A stretch of DNA of 29,563 bases from a virus: positions 1 to 29,563 of IMG/VR virus record IMGVR_UViG_3300017741_002240; one strand, 5' to 3'. How positions within the stretch are numbered: position 1 is the stretch's first letter; each line of letters begins with the position of its first letter. The notes beneath the pieces were generated by a model. It did not search any database, was not told the DNA's origin, and saw nothing but the letters and a program-made list of their open reading frames with translations. The position numbers and the translations under genes are program-made. Of the stretch, positions 23,246 to 29,498 are shown in pieces.

Positions 23246-23736
23246 ATCTAATATATTATCCAAATGCTTTTTTAGATAAGCAAGTAAAAGTTTTTGATAT
23301 AGAAAATCCACCTGTTGATCCTAAAGAACTAAAGGCTAACATGGTTGAGATTATGTTAAATAATAACGGAATTGGATTAGCCGCTAACCAAGTAGAGTTT
23401 GACGGACAAGTTTTTGTAATGGGTGACAAGGAAGATAATGCAACCATTTGCATCAACCCACAGATACTACAACACACAGAAGAAACAGTGCAAGACATAG
23501 AAGGATGTTTAAGTTTTCCGGGTATCTATGTAAACGTTACACGCCCAAAAGAAATATTAGCAGAATGGTATGATGAAAACTTAGAAAAACAAACTGTAAA
23601 AATTACAGGATATTCTACTAAATGTTTCTTACATGAATGGGATCATTTACAGGGCGTTACATTCAAAGATAGAGTAAGCAAACTTAAATGGGATATGGCA
23701 AACAAAAAAGCAAGGAAGTTACGTAAGAATGTTTAA
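23242..23736 (+). CDS. def: Peptide deformylase
   Basis: 164 residues. The three family motifs are intact: GIGLAANQ at 43-50, EGCLS at 87-91 (metal Cys89) and HEWDH at 131-135 (metal histidines and catalytic Glu; the family form is HExxH). The enzyme removes the formyl group from new proteins. Marine phages often carry one, which may speed up maturation of phage or host proteins during infection. It is somewhat short at the C-terminus, which ends in a basic tail (ARKLRKNV), as in phage forms. ATGA overlap upstream, 8-nt overlap downstream. Confidence 0.93.
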   Translation: MNLIYYPNAFLDKQVKVFDIENPPVDPKELKANMVEIMLNNNGIGLAANQVEFDGQVFVMGDKEDNATICINPQILQHTEETVQDIEGCLSFPGIYVNVTRPKEILAEWYDENLEKQTVKITGYSTKCFLHEWDHLQGVTFKDRVSKLKWDMANKKARKLRKNV

Positions 23737-23995
23737 GTGGTTTGAACCTACCGCACAGATGCAAGGAAAGTTTATCAAATGGACTAGTGATAATACTGAA
23801 TCTTTCCAAAGACTATTGACAGAAGTGGGGCAAGTGTGTATACTAATAGAAACAAAATTAGATCCTAAAGACCCATATAGTTTTGAAAAGCGTAGTGCAA
23901 AGATTATAGGAATACTAGGCAAGTTAGATTACATAGAAGGACAACAATATATTATTATGCAATTACCAAATATAACAGAGAAGTACAATGCCTGA
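23729..23995 (+). CDS. Small protein, unknown
   Basis: 88 residues, MFKWFEPTAQMQGKFIKWTSDNTESFQRLL, then a mixed fold with RSAKIIGILGKLDYIEGQQYIIMQLPNITEK. No family is recognised. The start overlaps the deformylase by 8 nt, and the 3' end overlaps the DnaE-like gene by 8 nt. A sigma70-like promoter (23816-23844) lies within its coding region. Confidence 0.6.
   Translation: MFKWFEPTAQMQGKFIKWTSDNTESFQRLLTEVGQVCILIETKLDPKDPYSFEKRSAKIIGILGKLDYIEGQQYIIMQLPNITEKYNA
23816..23844 (+). promoter_or_regulatory. Possible internal sigma70-type promoter
   Basis: TTGACA (23816-23821), 17-bp spacer, TATACT (23839-23844): 11 of 12 consensus bases at ideal spacing, but wholly inside the gene at 23729. It could give extra expression of the DnaE-like gene starting at 23988, about 140 nt downstream. 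Chance occurrence inside coding sequence cannot be excluded. Confidence 0.4.
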
Positions 23996-24548
23996 TATTG
24001 ATATAGATTTTGCTGACAGAAATATTATCTTAGATAAGATAAATCATCGTGTGGCAAAATTAGATACAGGTAAAAAACATAACACAGGTGTATATGTAAC
24101 TGAATGTCCTCATAACCCAGTGGATAAACTTTCAACTATTGATTACGAAACAGCAGAAGATAGAGGATACTTTAAATTAGATTTTCTAAATGTGTCTATT
24201 TACAAAGAAGTAAAAGACGAGACACATTTAATGAGCCTAATGAGAAAGGAGCCACTATGGGAGTTATTAGTTCACAAAGACTTCGTCGAAAAAGTCTTTC
24301 ATGTAAGCGGACACGACAGTCTGTTGAAACAATTGAAGCCGCAATCGGTAGAACAATTGGCCGCGACACTAGCGATAATAAGGCCAGCAAAGAGACATCT
24401 AGCAAGCAAAGACTGGGAAACGATAATGAAAGAAGTCTGGACAAAGCCGACAAACGGTGAATATTATTTTAAAAAAGCACACGCTGTTAGTTACGCTATG
24501 GCGTGTGTAGTACACATGAATTTATTGTGTGAGCAGATTAAGTCTTAA
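23988..24548 (+). CDS. Miniature DnaE (Pol III alpha)-like protein
   Basis: 186 residues that follow, in compressed order, the polymerase core of bacterial DnaE: the palm acid motif PDIDIDF at 2-8; HNTGVYV at 31-37 (like the DnaE TGVHAAGVV loop); DYETAEDRGYFKLDFL at 52-67 (third palm Asp, Asp65); VFHVSGHDSLLKQLKPQSVEQLAATLAIIRPA at 103-134 (the finger region with the RP...); and YYFKKAHAVSYAMACVVHMNLL at 159-180 (the FxKSHA..Y motif). PHP, beta-binding and OB domains are missing. It is too small for a replicase; T4-like phages use the B-family gp43. Function unknown; a polymerase relic or a regulator are possible. Its 3' end overlaps a convergent gene. Confidence 0.75.
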   Translation: MPDIDIDFADRNIILDKINHRVAKLDTGKKHNTGVYVTECPHNPVDKLSTIDYETAEDRGYFKLDFLNVSIYKEVKDETHLMSLMRKEPLWELLVHKDFVEKVFHVSGHDSLLKQLKPQSVEQLAATLAIIRPAKRHLASKDWETIMKEVWTKPTNGEYYFKKAHAVSYAMACVVHMNLLCEQIKS

Positions 24549-24556
24549 TCTTTTTT
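24535..24556 (+). terminator. Possible weak terminator at convergent gene ends
   Basis: A 7-bp AT-rich stem (AGATTAA 24535-24541 / TTAATCT 24545-24551, loop GTC) is followed by five T (24552-24556) on the + strand. It overlaps the stop codons of both convergent genes. The stem is weak, so this may act only as a pause or partial terminator. The minus strand has no T run after the hairpin. Confidence 0.45.
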
Positions 24557-24909
24557 ATTAATTGAACGTTTTTACGTTTAACTCTTTTTATAGACATATT
24601 GTTTAAGTTTACTGTAGGTCCTACACTCACTTTAACGTCTTTACTATTCATAGTCATAATACAATATTTAAATTGTTCTAAGTCTTTACGTAAGAATATA
24701 TTAATTGGTATTAGTCTATTTGATTCCCACCACCATACTTCGCCTAAATTTAAAAACTCTTGGCGTTCGTAATCACTACGCAAGTCAGTATACACATACA
24801 TTGATGTTACATATTGATCTTGATTAATTATAATTCCAACATATTCAGCACCACCGTACTGTACAACACTTATGAATGGAAAGTTTGATTCTATGTCTTT
24901 TGTTAGCAT
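24538..24909 (-). CDS. Minus-strand protein of unknown function
   Basis: 123 residues: MLTKDIESNFPFISVVQYGGAEYVGIIINQDQYVTSMYVYTDLRSDYERQEFLNLGEVWWWESNRLIPINIFLRKDLEQFKYCIMTMNSKDVKV, ending in a basic tail (KRVKRKNVQLIKKIKT). The GEVWWWESNR and IPINIFL core looks highly conserved, and I recall such proteins in cyanophages, without a function. AGGAAATC precedes its ATG. It runs opposite to the neighbouring operons and faces a late-promoter gene, so the promoter region is shared. The Trp-rich motif and basic tail would suit a protein-nucleic-acid contact; that is inference. Confidence 0.75.
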   Translation of the reverse strand: MLTKDIESNFPFISVVQYGGAEYVGIIINQDQYVTSMYVYTDLRSDYERQEFLNLGEVWWWESNRLIPINIFLRKDLEQFKYCIMTMNSKDVKVSVGPTVNLNNMSIKRVKRKNVQLIKKIKT

Positions 24910-24916
24910 GATTTCC

Positions 24917-24924
24917 TATAAATA
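24917..24924 (+). promoter_or_regulatory. T4-type late promoter TATAAATA
   Basis: A perfect TATAAATA, the T4 late box read by phage sigma gp55, is 4 nt before the ATG at 24929. In T4 the transcript starts about 6 nt after the box, which here falls at 24930, so the mRNA would carry almost no leader. It is in the 19-nt gap between the divergent minus-strand gene and the virion-like gene. Confidence 0.75.
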
Positions 24925-24928
24925 CAAT

Positions 24929-25711
24929 ATGCAATTAATACCTAGATATTTAGTCAATAACAGAACCGCAGTATTAATAAACGATAGCGGATTCGCAACG
25001 GAGTATAGACCAGTGTACAGTAGAAATCTAAAAATTTACAGAGGCATTGACAACAACTTAGAATTTAAAATTCTCAATGCAGATCAAAAACCTATATCGC
25101 TTACTAGTAAGACAGTAAAGTTAGTAGCGTTTGATGAAAATAATAATCAAGTGCTTGATGAAACAGGTACTAATCATTTAACTATAAAAGGACTGACAAC
25201 AGTTATTGTAAGTGAAAACGATTTGCTAAGTGTAAAAGATCAATTCTTAAAATATGCAGTACACGTTGAAGATGCAAGCCAAAACAAAACTATCACATAT
25301 TCAAATGTACACTTTGAAAACGATGGTGTAATGCAAGTATCTAGCGAAGCGTATCCGGGTGCAAAAGATAGTAAGAGTATTACTACGTTTACAGAAGACA
25401 CAGGTGAAACAGGAGTAGACGATAGTGTATGGCACAGTGAAAGTATAAGTGCTGAGCCAGGTATTAATGGCAACGAAGCAGTACATACAGCCGCAATATA
25501 TACTGACAGTTATGTAGGTGATGTAAAAGTACAAGTTACGCTAGATAACCAAATAGTTGTTAGTACAAATTGGGCAGACGTTGCAACTGTAAGTTTTAAC
25601 AATGAAACTGCACCAGTACCAGTAAACTTTACAGGTGTATTCAATTATGTTAGATTTGAAGCATCTGCAGACCCTGCAAGCAAAATAACCAACATATTAG
25701 TCAGAAATTAG
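24929..25711 (+). CDS. Probable virion structural protein (tail-fibre/neck type, beta-rich)
   Basis: 260 residues, rich in Thr, Val, Asn and Ser and with little helix. Two parts are visible: an N-terminal Ig-like domain (RPVYSRNLKIYRGIDNNLEFKILNADQKPISLTSKTVKLVAFDENNNQVL), which resembles the BppU N-terminal fold of phage baseplate/fibre proteins, and a C-terminal beta domain (VHTAAIYTDSYVGDVKVQVTLDNQIVVSTNWADVATVSFNN...VNFTGVFNYVRFEA). The late promoter in front of it supports a virion role. ATG 24929 is preferred because an upstream ATG (24872) lies within the minus-strand gene and before the late promoter. Confidence 0.7.
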   Translation: MQLIPRYLVNNRTAVLINDSGFATEYRPVYSRNLKIYRGIDNNLEFKILNADQKPISLTSKTVKLVAFDENNNQVLDETGTNHLTIKGLTTVIVSENDLLSVKDQFLKYAVHVEDASQNKTITYSNVHFENDGVMQVSSEAYPGAKDSKSITTFTEDTGETGVDDSVWHSESISAEPGINGNEAVHTAAIYTDSYVGDVKVQVTLDNQIVVSTNWADVATVSFNNETAPVPVNFTGVFNYVRFEASADPASKITNILVRN

Positions 25712-25740
25712 TTGACAAACTAACACAAGTACGTTATAAT
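25712..25740 (+). promoter_or_regulatory. Consensus sigma70 promoter, leaderless, for primase
   Basis: TTGACA (25712-25717), 17-bp spacer, TATAAT (25735-25740), 12 of 12 consensus. It is followed by AATAGT and ATG (25747), so the expected start, 7 nt past the -10 box, is the A of the ATG. The 16 nt from the -10 box (25735-25750) are identical to those in front of gp41 (28075-28090). Confidence 0.88.
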
Positions 25741-25746
25741 AATAGT

Positions 25747-26730
25747 ATGAGTGTAGTAGCCGAGACAGTTCTGACATATCTGCCGCCTAAGCGGAAAACA
25801 ACGCCTAGTGGCTGGACTTCATTCAACGCTCCGTGTTGTCATCATAATGGTCATACAGCAGACAAAAGAAACCGCGGTGGTCTTATATCTAATCCGGATG
25901 GTGGTGTAAGTTATCATTGTTTCAACTGTGGCTTTAAGGCTAGTTGGCAACCCGGACGTAACTTTTCACATAAACTGCGTAAACTTCTACAATGGTTAGG
26001 AGCACCTGACGATATAATCAATAAGGTAGCATTTGATGTTATGCGAGAAAACGAAGGCGTTGATGTGCAAGAGCATGTTGCTAAACTTCCTACATTCAAT
26101 ACAGTGCCATTACCAGATGATGCTACAAAAGTTGCTGACATAAAAAACTTTGACAAGTATAGTCTTGCTATACTTGAATATATGTCTAGTCGTAATCTTA
26201 ATTTAGACGATACTGATTATTATTGGTCTCCAAGTTTAGGATACCGTGATAGACTTATTGTTCCTTTCTATTATGAAAAACGTATTGTAGGATGGACTGG
26301 TAGAAGTATTGTTGCTGATAAAAAACCTAAGTACCTAACAGAAGTACAGCCTGGCTTTGTATATGGGTTAGATGAACAAGGTCCTAATAAAATCTTTTGT
26401 ATAGTTGTTGAAGGACAACTTGACGCTATACATATTGATGGATGTGCATTAGGTGGAAGTGAGATAGCAGATCAACAAGCCATGCTTTTAAATAGATTGC
26501 AAAAACAAATCATAGTTGTTCCTGATAGAGATAAAGCAGGAAGTAAACTAGTAGAGGAATCTATTGAAAAAGGTTGGTGTGTTAGTATGCCTGAATGGAG
26601 CCAGGATATTTGCGATGTTGGTGATGCAGTTAGTAAATACGGTAGACTATACACATTATACAGCATTGTAAATGCGGCTAATGAGAGTCCACTTAAAATA
26701 AGATTGAGAGCAAAGAAATGGTTTACATAA
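25747..26730 (+). CDS. DNA primase, gp61-like
   Basis: 327 residues (T4 gp61 342). The zinc-binding domain at about 30-61 has Cys/His pairs (PCCHHNGH) and YHCFNCGF. Residues 135-200 carry YRDRLIVPFYYEKRIVGWTGRSI, the start of the catalytic domain; the TOPRIM core follows as VVEGQLDA at 220-227 (acidic Glu222) and VVPDRDKAG at 257-265 (Asp260, Asp262). It makes the RNA primers of the lagging strand with gp41. A promoter sits directly before the ATG with no leader and no ribosome site, so translation probably starts on a leaderless mRNA. The small gene at 26718 overlaps its end by 13 nt. Confidence 0.92.
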   Translation: MSVVAETVLTYLPPKRKTTPSGWTSFNAPCCHHNGHTADKRNRGGLISNPDGGVSYHCFNCGFKASWQPGRNFSHKLRKLLQWLGAPDDIINKVAFDVMRENEGVDVQEHVAKLPTFNTVPLPDDATKVADIKNFDKYSLAILEYMSSRNLNLDDTDYYWSPSLGYRDRLIVPFYYEKRIVGWTGRSIVADKKPKYLTEVQPGFVYGLDEQGPNKIFCIVVEGQLDAIHIDGCALGGSEIADQQAMLLNRLQKQIIVVPDRDKAGSKLVEESIEKGWCVSMPEWSQDICDVGDAVSKYGRLYTLYSIVNAANESPLKIRLRAKKWFT

Positions 26731-26840
26731 AAAAACTAATAGAGTGGCTTTGTACTCCGTATACAAGGTATAAGGAAAACAAGGCTTTTAAAAAACGTAT
26801 GGAAGAACTTAAGAAAAGGGATCCATTTATATACAAGTAA
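26718..26840 (+). CDS. 40-residue basic protein, missed by size-limited gene finding
   Basis: A short frame from ATG 26718 to TAA 26840: MVYIKKLIEWLCTPYTRYKE, then NKAFKKRMEELKKRDPFIYK. It is strongly basic and helical, with a WLCTPYTRY turn and a terminal KKRDPFIYK. It fills the 123-nt space between primase and the next gene and overlaps the primase stop by 13 nt, as the phage's other coupled genes do. I recall similar short proteins with the KKRDPFIYK end in cyanophages. Its place between primase and helicase genes suggests a replication role, which is inference. Confidence 0.65.
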   Translation: MVYIKKLIEWLCTPYTRYKENKAFKKRMEELKKRDPFIYK

Positions 26841-26856
26841 GGAGTATTGAATATTG

Positions 26857-27078
26857 ATGACTGAGTTTACAAAAGGTATAGGTAGCATATTCAAAAATAA
26901 TAGCCTTGCACTAGCAGTAATCTATACGCTAGGACATGTTGTTATTGCTATGACAGTTGTTAGTATGATGACTGGCGCAAGCCTATGGGAAGCAGGTGCA
27001 GTTGCACTAGTTGAACCTGCAATTAACGGTGTATGGTTTTATGTACTGCACTCATTATGGAAGAAATTTAATACATGA
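26857..27078 (+). CDS. DUF2061-like small membrane protein
   Basis: 73 residues. Two membrane segments: SLALAVIYTLGHVVIAMTVVSMM and ASLWEAGAVALVEPAINGVWFYVLHSLWKKF. The second carries the VEPAINGVWFYVLHSLWKK phrase that matches DUF2061 (VE...K...YYLHE..W). Function of DUF2061 is unknown. The ATG at 26857 or a TTG at 26854 could be the start; AAGGAG (26839-26844) is 12 or 9 nt before them. It overlaps the carbamoyltransferase start by ATGA. Confidence 0.7.
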   Translation: MTEFTKGIGSIFKNNSLALAVIYTLGHVVIAMTVVSMMTGASLWEAGAVALVEPAINGVWFYVLHSLWKKFNT

Positions 27079-28079
27079 ACATAACATGGGGTGTGGTTGG
27101 AAACAGTCACGATGCTAGTCTGGCAGTGTTTAATACAAGACTTGCCGGTCTAACAGATCATTACACAACAGAATTACTTTGGGCAAGTTTATCTAAAGAC
27201 TTTTCAAAAATTCCTAATGACCCTCACTTAAACCAAATGCAAGTTGATGTAGCAATACAAAGTTTTGGTAGACCAAATAAAGTTGTTTGGTACGAACGTC
27301 CATTACTTAAGACATGGCGTCAATGGCGAGCAGGCCAGGGTTGGTTATATAAAGAAAATAATATTAAAGAATATCTCAAACGTTGGGATATAAACTGTAA
27401 GATTGAATACACCCAACACCATCTTTCACATGCGGCATATGCGTACTACACTCAACCCTATGACGACTGTGCAGTGATTTGTTTAGATAGTATTGGAGAG
27501 TTCGAGACCCTAACAGTATGGCACGGGAAGAACAACAAACTTGAACAAGTATACAGCCAAGGGTATCCGCATAGCCTAGGACTTTTTTATAGTGCTATGA
27601 CACAGCGTATGGGGCTAGTGCCACAGCGTGATGAATATCTTGTTAGCCAGTGGGCAAAAAAAGGCGACCCTAAACGTTTATTACATGACATGCGTAAAGA
27701 ACTTATCGACGTTGATCATGATAAGGCTAACCCACAAGAAATAAGAATGAGAGAGAACATGCACCGTGGATGTATGTGGTGGAGGCCTGAATTAGAATCA
27801 AAACAAGACATGTATGATATAGCGGCCGCTACACAGTTCTTGTTTGAATATGCAGTAAATATACTAAGCATATATGCAAAATTAACTACAGGTTCAAAAC
27901 ATATTGCATTAGCAGGTGGTGGTGCTCTTAATAGAGATGCAATAGAGAAAATTAAACCTCATTGGGATACAGTATACGTACCAACTAATCCAGGCGATCC
28001 TGGTAGTTGTATAGGTGCTGTAGTAGCAAAAAGTAAACAAAAAATAGTGCTTGACAAACAGTGGTATCAGAAAGTATAA
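27075..28079 (+). CDS. NodU-family carbamoyltransferase, N-terminal domain only
   Basis: 334 residues, corresponding to the Kae1-like N-terminal domain of NodU/TobZ proteins (full length about 570). Present: MNITWGVVGNSHDASLAVF, the metal motif HHLSHAAYAYY near 115-125, CLDSIGEFETLTVWHG, YPHSLGLFYSAMTQRMGL and the ATP site ALAGGGALNRDAI followed by VPTNPGDPGSCIGAV. The C-terminal YrdC-like domain, which makes carbamoyl-AMP, is missing, and the next gene is the helicase, so no partner is adjacent. In marine T4-like phages NodU-like proteins recur; the acceptor (sugar, nucleobase, protein) is unknown. Its stop lies within the -10 box of the gp41 promoter. Confidence 0.85.
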   Translation: MNITWGVVGNSHDASLAVFNTRLAGLTDHYTTELLWASLSKDFSKIPNDPHLNQMQVDVAIQSFGRPNKVVWYERPLLKTWRQWRAGQGWLYKENNIKEYLKRWDINCKIEYTQHHLSHAAYAYYTQPYDDCAVICLDSIGEFETLTVWHGKNNKLEQVYSQGYPHSLGLFYSAMTQRMGLVPQRDEYLVSQWAKKGDPKRLLHDMRKELIDVDHDKANPQEIRMRENMHRGCMWWRPELESKQDMYDIAAATQFLFEYAVNILSIYAKLTTGSKHIALAGGGALNRDAIEKIKPHWDTVYVPTNPGDPGSCIGAVVAKSKQKIVLDKQWYQKV

Positions 28080-28080
28080 T
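28051..28080 (+). promoter_or_regulatory. Consensus sigma70 promoter, leaderless, for gp41
   Basis: TTGACA (28051-28056), 18-bp spacer, TATAAT (28075-28080). AATAGT and ATG (28087) follow, so the predicted start is the A of the ATG, as at 25747. The -35 box is in the 3' end of the carbamoyltransferase gene, and the -10 box contains its stop codon. Confidence 0.85.
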
Positions 28081-28086
28081 AATAGT

Positions 28087-29496
28087 ATGACAAGACAGAA
28101 TACAGATTACGGATATGATATACAAAAAGTATATCTAGAAATGATGATGACAGACGCTGAGTCGTTTGTTAGATGTCAGGCTGTGTTTGATCCAAAAACA
28201 TTTGATAGACGCTTGCAACCACAAGCAAAGTTTCTTAATGATTATGTAACTGAACATAATGCTATGCCTACATTTGATATGATTAATGCGGCAACTGAAG
28301 GAGACTTAAAACATCCAGGCGAACTAATGGAGAATCATTATGATTGGCTGTTGCAAGAGTTTGAAACATTTAGTAGACACAAAGCATTAGAAGCGGCTAT
28401 ACTTAAAAGTGCAGACTTACTTGAAAACGGTGAGTATGGTCCAGTAGAAGATTTAGTTAAGAAGGCTGTACAGATTGGATTACAAAAAGACTTGGGTACA
28501 GATTATTTTAAAGATCCAAGAAGCAGACTAGAAGGCATCAAAGATAAGAACGGACAGATATCAACAGGCTGGGCTAACTTAGATAAGAAACTATTTGGTG
28601 GGTTCAACAGAGGTGAACTGAATATCTTTGCAGGTGGCTCAGGGTCTGGTAAGAGTTTGTTCTTGGCTAACTTGGGTGTGAACTTTGCACTTACAGGGTT
28701 GAACGTTGTATACTTGACGTTTGAACTTTCAGAAGCATTAGTTAGTATGCGTGTTGATAGTATGACTACAGACATTCCAAGTAGAGACATTTTCAAGAAC
28801 ATTGATGATGTTGAAATGAAAGTTAAGATGATTGGTAAGAAGTCTGGGGCATTCCAAGTTAAGTATATGCCAACAGGTAAGAATGCAAACGACATTAGAA
28901 GTTATTTGAAAGAGTATGAGATTAAGACAGGCAAGAAAGTAGATGTATTGCTTGTAGACTATTTAGATTTGATGCACCCTATCGCGGCTAAGATTAGTGC
29001 AGAGAACTTATTTGTAAAAGACAAGTACGTATCAGAAGAACTACGTAACTTGGCAATGGAACTAAACACTATCTTTGTTACAGCATCACAGTTAAACAGA
29101 AGTAGTGTAGAAGAAATTGAGTTTGATCATTCGCACATCAGTGGTGGTATATCTAAGATTAATACAGCAGATAACTTAATTGGTATCTTTACAAGTAGGG
29201 CTATGCGTGAGCGTGGCAGATATCAAATACAACTTATGAAGACTAGAAGCAGTAGTGGTGTTGGACAAAAGATTGATTTAGAGTTTGATGTAGACAGTTT
29301 GCGTATTAGAGATTTAGATGATGACGATGATCAACAAAGTTATTCAACGCAAAGAAGTAATACAGTATTTGATCAAATTAAAAGAGGAACAACTACAAAC
29401 GAAGAACCAGATGCAGGAACTTCGGCTCCTAAAATAAAAGCAGAAGCAGATTCAACTAAACTAAAACAATTCTTAAATAACTTAGGTGACGAATAA
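28087..29496 (+). CDS. DnaB-family replicative helicase, gp41-like
   Basis: 469 residues (T4 gp41 475). Walker A GGSGSGKS at 183-190, the STGWANLDKKLFGGFNRGELNIFAG entry to the RecA core at 159-183, Walker B VDVLLVDYLDLM (Asp291), the ASQLNRSS motif and HISGGISKINTADNLIGIF, then the arginine-finger region LMKTRSSSGVGQK. The acidic tail (DLDDDDDQQSYSTQ) ends the protein; tails of this kind contact partners. It forms the hexamer that unwinds the fork and activates primase. The ATG at 28087 has no ribosome site and follows the -10 box by six bases; the frame continues upstream without a better start. Confidence 0.94.
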   Translation: MTRQNTDYGYDIQKVYLEMMMTDAESFVRCQAVFDPKTFDRRLQPQAKFLNDYVTEHNAMPTFDMINAATEGDLKHPGELMENHYDWLLQEFETFSRHKALEAAILKSADLLENGEYGPVEDLVKKAVQIGLQKDLGTDYFKDPRSRLEGIKDKNGQISTGWANLDKKLFGGFNRGELNIFAGGSGSGKSLFLANLGVNFALTGLNVVYLTFELSEALVSMRVDSMTTDIPSRDIFKNIDDVEMKVKMIGKKSGAFQVKYMPTGKNANDIRSYLKEYEIKTGKKVDVLLVDYLDLMHPIAAKISAENLFVKDKYVSEELRNLAMELNTIFVTASQLNRSSVEEIEFDHSHISGGISKINTADNLIGIFTSRAMRERGRYQIQLMKTRSSSGVGQKIDLEFDVDSLRIRDLDDDDDQQSYSTQRSNTVFDQIKRGTTTNEEPDAGTSAPKIKAEADSTKLKQFLNNLGDE

Positions 29497-29498
29497 CC

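Noticed and set aside
24196-24460. Overlapping open frames on both strands within the DnaE-like gene, with Ser/Arg- and Leu-rich translations
   Set aside because: They lie fully inside a gene with recognised motifs, have low-complexity composition and no ribosome site of their own.
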